From: DAIDHZ01 sp035480255
GTDB taxonomy: Bacteria > Chlamydiota > Chlamydiia > Chlamydiales > SM23-39
Direction of reading: 5' to 3'
Length of the DNA: 64,000 nucleotides
NCBI GenBank assembly: GCA_964630875.1
Contig: CAZVXF010000006.1
Span: forward strand, 3,064 to 67,063
Below, piece by piece: positions 1-9,536 of the stretch (position 1 is its first letter; every line of letters starts with the position of its first letter). The notes under the pieces were generated by a model. That model ran no database searches. It had not been told where the DNA came from and saw only the letters and a program-made list of their open reading frames with translations. The position numbers and the translations under genes were made by a program.

Positions 1-1337
1 CCGCACACTGATGCCATGGATGAGGATCCATTGGATTCGGTAATGTTTGACTCAAGACGAATGACATAAGGAAATGCTTCTTGTTTTGGTAAGATTGCGG
101 CCAAAGCTCTTTCAGCGAGTTTACCATGACCCACTTCGCGTCTACCAGGAGATCCGACTCTACCCACTTCTCCAACAGAGAACGGTGGAAATGAGTATTG
201 TAAGTAGAAGCGTTGATTTGCATCTCCATGGAGATCTTCAAAGCGTTGAGCACTTGTTTCTCCACCAAGTGTACAAACAGCTAATGATTGTGTTTCTCCT
301 CTTGTAAATAGGGAACTGCCGTGTGTTCGAGGTAAAATGGATTGTTCAATTGCAATGGGTCGAATGTCTTTTAATCCACGACCATCAATGCGTCTTTTTT
401 CTTCTAAAATCATATTGCGCATGAGAGTGGATTGAAGATTTTTGTAGCTTAAAGCGACATCTGCCTTCGAATATTGGGTCGCAATTCCTTCAGGAAGAAG
501 AGTTTTTACAACAGTCTCTTTAATCTCTCCAATGATTTTTTCTCTTTCTTGTTTATTGGAGATTCTTAAAGCGGAAATTAATAATTGTTCAGCGGTTTCT
601 CGAACAATTCGATTGACTTCTTCAGGAATTAAGCGGAGTTCTTTTTTCTTGTTTTTGCCGATTTTTTTTGCCCAATTGCTCAAGTGATGGCAAATTGTTT
701 GAATTGCCTTATGTCCTGTCTCAATAGCTTCAATCACTTGTTCTTCAGTTAAAAAGTTGCAAAAGCCTTCGATCATTAAAATAGCATCTTCAGTTCCTGC
801 CAATACAAGATCAAGTGATGAATTTTTCATCTCTTCTGCAGACGGATTAATGACAAATTGATCCTGAATTCTACCTACTCTAACGGCGCCAATCGGTTTA
901 ATTAAAGGAACATCAGAGATCGCGAGGGCAGCAGAAGCTGCGCAAATCGCAAGAACATCGGGTTGATGGCTTAAGTCATAAGAGAATACATAAGCGAGAA
1001 TTTGCACTTCATTGTAGTATCCCTCTTCAAACATGGGACGTAGGGGACGGTCAATCAGCCTGCTAATGAGAATTTCACGTTCTGCAGGTCTTCCTTCACG
1101 TTTAATAAAACCACCGGCTGTTTTTCCTGCCGCTGAAAATTTTTCTTGATAGTCAACGCGGAGAGGGAAAAAATCGATTCCTTCTGCAGCAGTTGGGGCA
1201 GCGCAAGCGGATGAAAAAACGACTGTATCTCCACACTGAACGAGCACGGATCCATTGGCCTGGCGAGCGATCTTACCTGTTTCGAATTTGATTGTCTTGT
1301 CACCGACCGGGACTGTGATCGTTTCGTGTTTGAACAT
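1..1337 (-). CDS. pnp: Polynucleotide phosphorylase, C-terminal part cut by the window edge
   Basis: PNPase degrades RNA 3' to 5' with inorganic phosphate and works in cytoplasmic mRNA turnover. The minus-strand frame is open from the ATG at 1337 to base 1, about 445 codons, and begins MFKHETITVPVGDKTIKFE, a typical PNPase N-terminus. The first RNase PH-like domain, the helical linker and the start of the second RNase PH domain (RRIDGRGLKDIRPI, then HGSSLFTRGETQ) are visible. The KH and S1 domains should lie to the left of the window. TAGGAG stands 9 bases before the ATG. It follows rpsO on the same strand, the usual bacterial and chlamydial order. Confidence 0.96.
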   Translation of the reverse strand, partial: MFKHETITVPVGDKTIKFETGKIARQANGSVLVQCGDTVVFSSACAAPTAAEGIDFFPLRVDYQEKFSAAGKTAGGFIKREGRPAEREILISRLIDRPLRPMFEEGYYNEVQILAYVFSYDLSHQPDVLAICAASAALAISDVPLIKPIGAVRVGRIQDQFVINPSAEEMKNSSLDLVLAGTEDAILMIEGFCNFLTEEQVIEAIETGHKAIQTICHHLSNWAKKIGKNKKKELRLIPEEVNRIVRETAEQLLISALRISNKQEREKIIGEIKETVVKTLLPEGIATQYSKADVALSYKNLQSTLMRNMILEEKRRIDGRGLKDIRPIAIEQSILPRTHGSSLFTRGETQSLAVCTLGGETSAQRFEDLHGDANQRFYLQYSFPPFSVGEVGRVGSPGRREVGHGKLAERALAAILPKQEAFPYVIRLESNITESNGSSSMASVC

Positions 1338-1455
1338 AAATGGTATACTCCTAAATTTGTTCGATTTTAAGAAATCCTTGTATTAAATAACAAGAACGAA
1401 AAAAGGAGGATTCTGCAGTGACTCAATTAAATTGGGTATAAAGGATAAAAAAGAG

Positions 1456-1475
1456 TGGGGGCTTCTAGACCCCCA
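1456..1475 (-). terminator. Hairpin between rpsO and pnp
   Basis: TGGGGG and CCCCCA pair around the loop CTTCTAGA. Reading on the minus strand it is followed by a T-rich stretch (TCTTTTTTATCC). It lies directly after the rpsO stop and before pnp, so it may terminate or attenuate rpsO transcription and partly uncouple pnp. Confidence 0.7.
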
Positions 1476-1480
1476 TCAAC

Positions 1481-1750
1481 TTATTTTCTTAGGTTCAGAC
1501 GAACGATTAAGCTTTGGTATCGCTTAGTATCCGTTGAGTTAAGATAATCAAGCAGTTTTCGTCTTTGCCCAACTAGTTTTAGTAGAGCGAGGCGGCTACT
1601 ATGATCTTTCGGGGCTAATTTCAGATGCTCTGTTAGCTCCGTAATTCTTTCAGTTAATATCGCGATTTGGACGTCGGCAGAACCGGTATCCTTTTCGTGT
1701 AACTGAAATTTTTTTGTAATTTCTTCCTTGGTCCCTTTATCTAAAGACAT
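1481..1750 (-). CDS. rpsO: 30S ribosomal protein S15
   Basis: S15 binds the central domain of 16S rRNA and starts assembly of the platform. The 89-residue product is the standard length and carries the family core GSADVQIAILTERI, HLKLAPKDHSSR and LLKLVGQRRKLLDYL. GAGGAG precedes the ATG. It lies upstream of pnp on the same strand, with a hairpin between them. Confidence 0.97.
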   Translation of the reverse strand: MSLDKGTKEEITKKFQLHEKDTGSADVQIAILTERITELTEHLKLAPKDHSSRLALLKLVGQRRKLLDYLNSTDTKRYQSLIVRLNLRK

Positions 1751-1888
1751 GAGGATCGTCTCCTCTTTAGGTTTATGACATTATGCCTTCGATTATAGCG
1801 CATTTTGGATATACATTCAAGGATTGACGTTTTTCTCTAGCTATTTAGAGTATTTAATTGCTATTCTTCAGCATAAACAAGAGACTAT

Positions 1889-2530
1889 ATGACACAAATT
1901 TTCCAAGCTTTGCAGCCTTGGCTGCCTCAAATTCTTCATAGTATCAAAAAAGAAATTAAAATTGAGCATTTGGCCAAGAGTCCCTCGTTTTATAAAGAGC
2001 ATTTTGGAAACCGTCCACTCAATCGACTCACGAATGAAGAAATTTCTAATGCTTATGAAAAAGAACTTTTACAGGGCAATCAAGAGCTAGAAGAATGGGT
2101 CATTAATCGTTGGGTATTCCGACATGGGGACATCTATCAACACTTTGCAGAGCGCCTTTCTCAAATCAACCCAGACTTTTCTGAAATAAAAACTTTAGAT
2201 GATCGTCAAAGTGAATCTGTGTTAACCGGCGCACCCGAAAGATTCGGATCTCTTTTTGTCTATTTATTTGCCGTTTTAAATGGAGTTGTCCTCGCTCCTG
2301 AAACACTTGAAATGCTTCGACAAAATGCAGAGAAAGAGGAAAAAACTCTTCAAGAGAAAGAAGTACATTCAATTCGTCAAGCAAGCCTCGAAGAAATGCT
2401 CGAAAACCAAAAGAATGAAATGCTCCGCCTAGAGAAGAAATATGAAGAAAAACTTGCCGGTGTCGTGAAAAAACATGCAATAGACGTCGAAGCATTAAAA
2501 AAACAAATCCGTGCGCTTCAGAAAAAATGA
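1889..2530 (+). CDS. Conserved hypothetical protein with C-terminal coiled coil
   Basis: 213 residues with no recognised enzyme motif. The first 140 residues look globular; from about residue 145 to the end the sequence is a heptad-like, Glu/Lys-rich coiled coil (RLEKKYEEKLAGVVKK). No signal peptide or membrane segment is visible. The stop overlaps the start of tadA by 4 bases, so the two are probably co-transcribed. In Chlamydia a gene of similar size sits beside tadA near pnp/rpsO, so it may be that lineage-specific protein; this rests on position only. Confidence 0.8.
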   Translation: MTQIFQALQPWLPQILHSIKKEIKIEHLAKSPSFYKEHFGNRPLNRLTNEEISNAYEKELLQGNQELEEWVINRWVFRHGDIYQHFAERLSQINPDFSEIKTLDDRQSESVLTGAPERFGSLFVYLFAVLNGVVLAPETLEMLRQNAEKEEKTLQEKEVHSIRQASLEEMLENQKNEMLRLEKKYEEKLAGVVKKHAIDVEALKKQIRALQKK

Positions 2531-3009
2531 ATGACGAATATTTCATGCGCGAAGCGATAAAAGAGGCGAAAAAAGCACTTCAAAAAGAAGAGGTGCCGAT
2601 TGGCGCAGTGCTTGTACAAAATGGCAAAGTAATCGCTCGCGGCCACAATGAAGTAGAGCTGCTACAAGATGCGACAGCGCATGCTGAAATGATTTGCATA
2701 ACAGCTGGAACTACTGCCTTAGAAAACTGGCGTCTAACAGATACAACTCTATATTGTACTTTAGAGCCATGTGCGATGTGTGCAGGCGCAATCTTAAATT
2801 CTCGCATCAAGCGTCTTGTTTGGGGCGCTCCCGATCTAAGAGTCGGCGCGAATGGAACTTGGATCGATTTATTTGCAACAAAGCATCCGATTCACAGTGT
2901 AGAGATTACCAGTCGCATTCTCGAAGATGAATGTGCATTTCTGATGAAAAGCTTTTTCGAATCGACTCGTAAAAAGAAATCGACGATGCTCCTCGATCAT
3001 CGATTTTGA
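2527..3009 (+). CDS. tadA: tRNA-specific adenosine-34 deaminase
   Basis: TadA deaminates A34 of tRNA-Arg(ACG) to inosine. The 160-residue product has the zinc/catalytic motifs of the family: H-A-E (in ATAHAEM, near residue 55) and P-C-x-M-C (EPCAMCAGAI, near residue 85). Length is normal. The ATG overlaps the upstream stop (ATGA). Confidence 0.95.
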   Translation: MNDEYFMREAIKEAKKALQKEEVPIGAVLVQNGKVIARGHNEVELLQDATAHAEMICITAGTTALENWRLTDTTLYCTLEPCAMCAGAILNSRIKRLVWGAPDLRVGANGTWIDLFATKHPIHSVEITSRILEDECAFLMKSFFESTRKKKSTMLLDHRF

Positions 3010-3028
3010 TTTGATATGAATCCGAAGT

Positions 3029-6000
3029 TCAGGTTATTAGGGTTTCGATTGAGAGCATAGATAAATATGCTTCTGCTGTGATTTCGGCATCAAGTAAAGC
3101 ACCGTGCTTTGTTCTTTTTTGATTGATATTGAGCCGCAAATTCAGGGCATCGAGGCTGTTTTTTTTGTCTGGAAAGAGAAGTTTTGCAATGTCCAAGGTG
3201 TCGATGATTTGATGCTTTTTTCGGAAATCGTATTCAATGCCAGTTGCCTTGAGCTCTTCGGTAAGAAACTGAATGTCGTTATTCGCTGCATGAATAATTA
3301 AATCAGAATCTTGAATGAATTTGAGAAAATCTAACGCCACTTCATTAAATGTAGGAAATCGGGATAAAAATCGATGTGTGAGACCTGTCAAACGATGCGC
3401 TTCAGGTCTTACTCGGCATTCAGGATTTACATATCTTTGGAAGGTCTCATCGGTTCGTTTTAGATGAGTTACAACGACACATCCAATTTCTGTGATCCGA
3501 TCTGTTTTTAAACCAGTTCCTGTCATTTCAAGATCCAAAACAACTTGTCTCGTGTTAAGGGCTCTTTCTTTTAGCATATTGATTTTTAGAGCTGTAGAAA
3601 GGTTGGATCCGAGATTGGGAAGAGGGATTTGAATATGATCAACGTTTGCATTTACAGGGGGATTTTCGCTCTCTTTTCCTTGTTCTAGTTGATGCGCTCT
3701 TCTCAATAGCTGCTGTAGGACAATGGAAAAAGTCGTTTTTCCTTGAGAGAGGCTTTTTCGGAAAAATCCAAGCGCTTCTGAAATCAGGTTTAAGTGATAA
3801 TAGGCCTTTGCTATTTTCATGCAAATATCAGCGTCAAGGCAATGGCGATCGGATGAAAATAGTTTATTCAGAATTTCAATAGAGTTTTTATAATATTCTA
3901 CTGCTTCATTGTACTGTTTTTGTGCAAAATAGATGTCCCCGATCTTTTCTAATATCTCAGCGACCATGGGGTGATTGCGTGACCCGAACTCTTTTGTTTT
4001 TAGTTGGAGCGCTCGTTTAAAATAAAACAAAGCTTTTGACCAATTTTGTTGCGCAAAATCGAGTTTCCCAAATTCATAAAACAAGTGTCCAAGCCCTACG
4101 TGTTCATCTGATTTCCAAAGTCTCACTTTGGCGTCAAAGCTTTTATTTAAATATGTAATGGCTGCTTCATATGCTTTTTGTTCTGCATAACTCATTCCGA
4201 TTCCTTCTAAGCAAGAGAGTACCTCTAGATTTTCTGAATCGAATTTCAGTTCAATTTTGCCGGCTAAGCTTTTTGTAAAATAATCAATTGCCCTTTCTGG
4301 GTTTTTCTTTTTAAGCCAAATTGATCCCAACATGTATTGAATTTTAACTTGCAGATCTTTTGTTGTTCCTTCAAGAGCTTGGGAAAAGCACTCTAATGAT
4401 TGATTCAATCGTCCTAAATGAAAGTAGACTTCACCAAGAGAATATAAGAGCTCAGGTCGCCTTTCAAACGGTGCGTCGATGAGCTTTGTTTTCAATTTCT
4501 TAGCAGTTAAAGAAAGTTGTAAGATTTCATTGGCTGGGCCCAAATCCTCTTTTGCAGTGATCTCGATCAGATTTAAGAATATGTCCTTAGCAGGTTTTAA
4601 GCCTTCTTCTCTCAAAACATCATTGAAATCTCTTTTCTGTCCCAATATTTTCGCCGGAGCAAATAGGATTTTCACATTCAGTCCGCGTGAAAGAAAAGCA
4701 TCTACAGTATCGATGATTGTCTGCTTGGTTTCCATATTGTATCCATCAATATCGGTGATTAACACGATCGTGCGGACACTTTCTTGAATCGGCACTTTGA
4801 CAAGATCACTCACACCTAGTGCTGCTGTGAATTGACAATTGCATTTTTCTTGATCTTCATGAACAACGATCCCAAGCGATTTGAGTTCTTCCGGGTATGT
4901 TCTTGCGACCTCTAATGCGGATAAGACGTTTTCAGATCCTTCTCCTAAAATCTTAATTGTGGGTGTCTTGCTTCCAAAAAATGAGGTGCTCGCTCCACTA
5001 GTGACTCCTCTGGCAAGTTTCGTTTTCCATTTTTGTTTTGAAGGCTGTTTTGCATTATTCCCAAGAAATGTTCTTTCAATACCGGAAAGAACACCTTTTT
5101 CATTATAGTATGGAATCACGCGGGTAAATAATTTGAAATCTCTCACAATGATGGATCGTTCTGGGGATTCGATTTTCTGATGATCGACATAGGTGTTTTT
5201 ATTGCAAATTTGAATCAGGAGCGATTTTTTTGGGTTTGTTAAACGTAATGTGACTAATAATGGTTGCGTATCTTGTTTTGAATCCCATCTTTGATCCGAA
5301 GAGATCGTCCAATATTGGTTGTCATAAAAAACCACCTTTCCTTCTAAAGAGGGTTCTTTTTGAAGAGCGCTTAAGATTCCAGTTTTCTGATCTTTTGATT
5401 GGAGGGAGCAATTGTTTTCATGTTCGGTCCGGTCAGGATGTAACAGCATTGCCGCACGAAAATTCGTTGGGATATAGGAGATGCCCCGCAGCTGTAAATT
5501 GACTGCGACAATATTGTCTGGATCGACAATTTCACCTTTTTCATAAATGCCAATTGCTGCATTTTTCCTTTGCTCAATGGATTCTTTGGAAGGAATGCCA
5601 TTTTGGGATAGCTCCCTTTTTTCAGCGATTTTTTGAAGGATCATTTGCATTGGCAAATGTAAGTTCGAAAGTTCTTCTGCATCTTCGATTAAGCAAGCGC
5701 TCTTGAGCGATTTTGCACATCTACTTGCCCCTTTTTTTTGATCAAAAAGATCCCCGAAAGATCGTTTTTCGTGACTATGTTCTGTACGGGGTAGAGCTAT
5801 TTTTAAAGAGATTTTTTTTCTTAACAATGCGGAGATTACAGAATAGATCTCCTTGTTTTTATCGATATTGAAACCCTCATTATCGATTGCAAGAACAATT
5901 GTCCGAACCCTATTTTTTGGCGACCATTTTGATAGATCAACGGGTCTTTCTAAATAAATAATTTCTGTTTGTTCAGGAGGAGTCCCGTAAGAGGCGTTCC

Positions 6001-6574
6001 TCTCAATTGTTTGTTGGATAATCTCTCCAATTTTTTTGCTAAACGCAAGAAAAACAACTTCTGGTGTATCACTGGAAAATAGCGAAATCATTCCTGCAGG
6101 TAATGGGGACTCTTTCCTTTCGATTTCTTGAGGAGCTACTGTGACTGGCTTCTTGTTTTCGGGGGGTTGTTTTTGTTGCAAATGAGGAAGAGGGGGAGGC
6201 GTTTTTTTTTCTCCAGTCCGAGAAATGAGGGTATTTGCCTTCGGACAGGGGTTTTGTAAATTGGGTGCAGATTTTTTAGTATATCGAATTTCGGGCAGAA
6301 GTGGTGCTGGCAGGGGGGATAATGAGGGTTTAGATTCTTGATTTTCAGACTTGAGAATCGATTGTGCAATCTGAAGAGGGGCTGTTGTTTCTTGTTCTGT
6401 AGGGGTTATTTTAACGACAGTTCTTTTGGGCTTGTCTATATTTGTTGCAAAAGAAGCGATGCTCGGTCGCAGGGTATCAATACATTTATCTAATTCAAGG
6501 AAAGATTCGGATCTTGCTTTTCTGAATGCTTTTTGAGATGCGCCAGTAGAGAGTCGAAAAAAAATAGAACCCAT
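3029..6574 (-). CDS. Chimeric protein: two Toprim-like domains, TPR repeats and a DnaQ-type 3'-5' exonuclease
   Basis: Domains, numbered from a GTG at 6595 that extends the frame by seven codons: 1-50 basic N-terminus rich in Ser/Arg; 60-165 Pro/Lys-rich linker; about 228-285 a degraded Toprim-like segment (LAIDNEGFN); about 350-670 a second, fuller unit like the primase-associated plus Toprim_3 region of mobile-element primases (LQLRGISYIP, GVLSGIERTFLG, ILGEGSENVLSALE, VLITDIDGYN, KRDFNDVL); about 710-970 tetratricopeptide repeats; 1015-1180 a DEDDh exonuclease with all motifs intact (LDLEMTGTGL, HAANNDIQFL, HGALLDA). No primase polymerase core is present. I prefer the ATG at 6574; neither start has a clear Shine-Dalgarno. 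DNA binding and proofreading-type cleavage are family inferences; the biological role is unknown. Confidence 0.85.
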   Translation of the reverse strand: MGSIFFRLSTGASQKAFRKARSESFLELDKCIDTLRPSIASFATNIDKPKRTVVKITPTEQETTAPLQIAQSILKSENQESKPSLSPLPAPLLPEIRYTKKSAPNLQNPCPKANTLISRTGEKKTPPPLPHLQQKQPPENKKPVTVAPQEIERKESPLPAGMISLFSSDTPEVVFLAFSKKIGEIIQQTIERNASYGTPPEQTEIIYLERPVDLSKWSPKNRVRTIVLAIDNEGFNIDKNKEIYSVISALLRKKISLKIALPRTEHSHEKRSFGDLFDQKKGASRCAKSLKSACLIEDAEELSNLHLPMQMILQKIAEKRELSQNGIPSKESIEQRKNAAIGIYEKGEIVDPDNIVAVNLQLRGISYIPTNFRAAMLLHPDRTEHENNCSLQSKDQKTGILSALQKEPSLEGKVVFYDNQYWTISSDQRWDSKQDTQPLLVTLRLTNPKKSLLIQICNKNTYVDHQKIESPERSIIVRDFKLFTRVIPYYNEKGVLSGIERTFLGNNAKQPSKQKWKTKLARGVTSGASTSFFGSKTPTIKILGEGSENVLSALEVARTYPEELKSLGIVVHEDQEKCNCQFTAALGVSDLVKVPIQESVRTIVLITDIDGYNMETKQTIIDTVDAFLSRGLNVKILFAPAKILGQKRDFNDVLREEGLKPAKDIFLNLIEITAKEDLGPANEILQLSLTAKKLKTKLIDAPFERRPELLYSLGEVYFHLGRLNQSLECFSQALEGTTKDLQVKIQYMLGSIWLKKKNPERAIDYFTKSLAGKIELKFDSENLEVLSCLEGIGMSYAEQKAYEAAITYLNKSFDAKVRLWKSDEHVGLGHLFYEFGKLDFAQQNWSKALFYFKRALQLKTKEFGSRNHPMVAEILEKIGDIYFAQKQYNEAVEYYKNSIEILNKLFSSDRHCLDADICMKIAKAYYHLNLISEALGFFRKSLSQGKTTFSIVLQQLLRRAHQLEQGKESENPPVNANVDHIQIPLPNLGSNLSTALKINMLKERALNTRQVVLDLEMTGTGLKTDRITEIGCVVVTHLKRTDETFQRYVNPECRVRPEAHRLTGLTHRFLSRFPTFNEVALDFLKFIQDSDLIIHAANNDIQFLTEELKATGIEYDFRKKHQIIDTLDIAKLLFPDKKNSLDALNLRLNINQKRTKHGALLDAEITAEAYLSMLSIETLIT

Positions 6575-6624
6575 AGTTTTGAAAAAAAAGACCACGGTAT
6601 TCTACTGCAAGTGTGAATTAAATT

Positions 6625-8997
6625 CTATCCCAACAAGCTTAAAAACCGATTTTTGAGCTTGTTTGGGTATACATAGAATTGAATCGGAAGATTCTTTAGA
6701 GATTCAATAGCTGTGGTGCTTAGCCTTGGACAAGCAATGATTGTTAAATAGCGCAGCTTCGTGACTTTTGAAAAATCGGGTTGTTCTATGAGGGGAAAGT
6801 TTTCGATGTGAATTTCTAGAAGTTCGGGTTGTGAAGCAAGGAGTCGCGATAGAGCGTCATCTTGGATATGGATCCCATCGCTTAGAAACATATTTGTACT
6901 TTTTTTGGGGAATTGACTCATGACGAAGATATCTTGATTTGCAACATTGGATAGGCTCGCGCTCCATGAAATGAGATGAGGGGAATTTGTATAGATAGAA
7001 ACAAGAGATTTGGCTTGAAGACGAGGGATGTTTTTCAGCGAAAAGGTCTTTAAATTCAAATGGATATTCGGGGGAACAAAGTCTTCGATATCTAGATCAT
7101 CAAGAAAGAGATGTTTCAGTTGGGGTAGGAAAATCTTTCGTACTCCTTCATCTGTGAGTAGATGGCAGTATGATAGGTCAAGGGTCATTAGTTTTTTACA
7201 ATGGCGACTCATCCATTCAAGCGAACGGTCTGTCATTCTTGTACAATTGCGTAGACAGACTTGATGCCAATGCCCAGGATCGACATTCGTAATGGCTCCA
7301 TCTCCCAAATGTCCCGAAGATAAATCGATGACAGGAACCTGTGGATGTTGATGAACATGGGAGATCCAGCTTTCCTCATTCATACTGGGAGTCGCGATTA
7401 GAGAAAAATGACCACCTGGGGGAGCCCAAGCATTTTCTTCGGTAAGAGCATTTATTTCTTGGAAATACTCCTTGCATTGGATGCTTAAGTCCCTCAGTTC
7501 CGGTCCGATATCATTGTTCTCGTCTGGATCTTTTTCTAAATGATAGCCTTTGTCTTGAATCACCTTCTTTTGTCCTAGAATGGCTCCTATTTGAAGCTCT
7601 TCCCTATGCATGGAAAAGTATGTGGGCATATTGACTTTGCGTAGGAGGCTCTTTCCAACACTATGATGGACTTCTTTTAGTTGAAGCATATCTAATACCG
7701 TAGGTAAGAAATCGACAAAACTAGCATTGCAATCCATCGTTTGCGGAGCGATTGATTGACCCAGGATTAAGAGTGGAAGATGAATATTTTCTTCATAGAG
7801 ACTGTGATTGGTTTCAAAGTACGGCCTTCGCTCACCCATCTCTTGTCCATGATCCCCAGCAATAAATACGATTGATTTTTCTAAATTAATTCTCTCTAAA
7901 AACAGGTTTAGACAATGATCAGTGTACGCAAATGTTTGAAGGAAGTTTTGATAAGGATCATTTGTAAAAGATCCTGTAGGAGACTTCCATGGATGATGAT
8001 TTGTAATCGTGAACAATGATAGAAAGGTTGGCAGATTTTGTTGATTAAGCCACTTCGCTGCATATCTAACCATACTTTCGTCATCTATACCCCATGAACT
8101 TGTCCTCGGCCCCTGAAGTTCTTCGCCACCAATCATTGTGTCAAAATCATGGCATTTGAAAAATGGATATAGATGATCAAAAGATAAATCGCCGCTTTGA
8201 ATAATCGCGTTATGGTATCCATTTTTTTTCAAAATTTGTGGTAACCCAATCATTGACATGGAACAAAAAGGCTTCAAACTCACAGTTCTTAAATGCGCGG
8301 GTATTCCAAAGTATGCAGAGATAAAAGCTCTAAAAGTTTGCAAGCCATTTGCATGAAAGTTACGGAATAAAATGCCTTGTTTTGCCCACTTATCAAAATG
8401 AGGTGAAACAGGAATTTTTGCTCCCAAACAGCCCACATTTTTCGCTCGAAATGATTCGAGAAAAATAAAAATGATATTTGGCTTTTCAAGTTTAACATTG
8501 AAACTTTTCTCTCCCAAAAAAGCATCCGTTTTCCGTAAAGCCGGATAAAGAGGGGAGAGCATTGTGGCGATTTCATTTGGAAAAGAAAGCTTTGGAAGAT
8601 GACTTTTCCTTTTTGGCTTGTAAAAAGAAGCGAATAGAGAAAATGGGAGTAACAGACACCAAAACACAGAAGGGGGAGGGAGAAGAAAACATGACAAAAG
8701 ACTTAAGAAAACACCAACACACAAAGGCTTTTTTCTTGGTATCGTTTGAAAAGAGTCGAAAAAGCATCTTGGAGATTTGATAAAAGTGAGAATGTCAGCT
8801 TGATAGCGAAAGAAACCATACCATCTAATATATAGTCCAAAGGCAAAAGGCACCCAAAGAAATCTAGGTAGAGGAGAAAGGATAAATAAGGAAAGGACAG
8901 TTAATTCTTGCGCGCTGCTGCGAAGATGAAGAGATTTGTTTTTATGCAGTTCGTACAAGCGAATGAAAAGAAAGAGGGCGAGAGTTGTACAGATCAT
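6625..8997 (-). CDS. Membrane sulfatase/phosphoglycerol-transferase-like protein fused to leucine-rich repeats
   Basis: 790 residues. Residues 1-125 hold four or five hydrophobic segments. Residues 170-520 match the alkaline phosphatase/sulfatase superfamily of LtaS-type phosphoglycerol or phosphoethanolamine transferases: NIIFIFLESFRAKNVG (metal-binding Glu181), LQTFRAF (candidate nucleophile Thr221), GIDDESM and GDHGQEMGE (Asp382, His383). From about 590 to 780 the chain becomes leucine-rich repeats (LKHLFLDDLDIEDF, LMTLDLSYCHLLTDEG). A probable role is modification of an envelope glycolipid or glycan by the extracytoplasmic domain; the substrate is not readable. The last 13 codons lie inside a palindromic repeat that recurs at 28482-28521. 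Confidence 0.85.
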   Translation of the reverse strand: MICTTLALFLFIRLYELHKNKSLHLRSSAQELTVLSLFILSPLPRFLWVPFAFGLYIRWYGFFRYQADILTFIKSPRCFFDSFQTIPRKKPLCVGVFLSLLSCFLLPPPSVFWCLLLPFSLFASFYKPKRKSHLPKLSFPNEIATMLSPLYPALRKTDAFLGEKSFNVKLEKPNIIFIFLESFRAKNVGCLGAKIPVSPHFDKWAKQGILFRNFHANGLQTFRAFISAYFGIPAHLRTVSLKPFCSMSMIGLPQILKKNGYHNAIIQSGDLSFDHLYPFFKCHDFDTMIGGEELQGPRTSSWGIDDESMVRYAAKWLNQQNLPTFLSLFTITNHHPWKSPTGSFTNDPYQNFLQTFAYTDHCLNLFLERINLEKSIVFIAGDHGQEMGERRPYFETNHSLYEENIHLPLLILGQSIAPQTMDCNASFVDFLPTVLDMLQLKEVHHSVGKSLLRKVNMPTYFSMHREELQIGAILGQKKVIQDKGYHLEKDPDENNDIGPELRDLSIQCKEYFQEINALTEENAWAPPGGHFSLIATPSMNEESWISHVHQHPQVPVIDLSSGHLGDGAITNVDPGHWHQVCLRNCTRMTDRSLEWMSRHCKKLMTLDLSYCHLLTDEGVRKIFLPQLKHLFLDDLDIEDFVPPNIHLNLKTFSLKNIPRLQAKSLVSIYTNSPHLISWSASLSNVANQDIFVMSQFPKKSTNMFLSDGIHIQDDALSRLLASQPELLEIHIENFPLIEQPDFSKVTKLRYLTIIACPRLSTTAIESLKNLPIQFYVYPNKLKNRFLSLLG
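6629..6667. repeat. Palindromic repeat copy 1, overlapping the 3' end of a gene
   Basis: The left arm CCCAACAAGCTTAAAAA and right arm TTTTTGAGCTTGTTTGGG pair around CCGA, followed by TATACA. A near-identical palindrome with the same TATACA flank lies at 28482-28521. Here it encodes the last residues of the sulfatase-LRR protein on the minus strand. It has no long T-run, so it is not a classic terminator. Confidence 0.75.
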
Positions 8998-9053
8998 TGC
9001 TGATCTTTAGCCTGTCAAAGTTTACTTTTTGATTCAATATCTCTTTATTGGTA

Positions 9054-9536
9054 TTATTTGCTATTTGAATTGTTCTCGGGTTCGTCACTCGGCAGAAAGG
9101 GAGTACAGTGGCATACAAGCCATTGATTGATGAGTTTGCTTTCGTTGCACTCTGGAACCAACAGTATAGCGTTATTGTATGTTTCTAGATCAATTTTAAG
9201 TTTTGCAAGAAGACCTTTTTTTTCATAATCGGGGAATAGATCTCTAGAATCCTTTGGAACAATTTTTAGCAAATATTTTTTAAAAGTACAAAATTGGCCT
9301 ATATCGAGTGCTGATTGATTGGCTTGCTCTTGCGTTTGGATAGCATCGAAATTTCTCAGAGCTCTCAAATGAAGTTGATTCACGATCTCTATTATGTTGC
9401 GAGGTTCATCTTTCCCAGCGAGCCAAGTGCTGATTCTTCGAAATCCTGTTCTAAGTTCTTCGAAAGTGTTATTACACAATTCGGTAAGAGCAGTTACGTC
9501 TGGTTTGTTATTAACAGCTTTCATTTCTACCGACAT
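9054..9536 (-). CDS. Hypothetical protein, 160 residues
   Basis: No recognised domain. The product looks soluble and helical, with a C-terminal Asn/Ser-rich tail and no signal peptide or membrane segment. A good Shine-Dalgarno (TTGGAG, 8-base spacing) precedes the ATG, which supports a real gene. It is divergent from the next gene across a 356-base spacer. Confidence 0.65.
   Translation of the reverse strand: MSVEMKAVNNKPDVTALTELCNNTFEELRTGFRRISTWLAGKDEPRNIIEIVNQLHLRALRNFDAIQTQEQANQSALDIGQFCTFKKYLLKIVPKDSRDLFPDYEKKGLLAKLKIDLETYNNAILLVPECNESKLINQWLVCHCTPFLPSDEPENNSNSK

Noticed and set aside
2166..2546. Minus-strand frame of 126 codons
   Set aside because: Antisense to the coiled-coil gene; composition reflects the complement of Glu/Lys codons.
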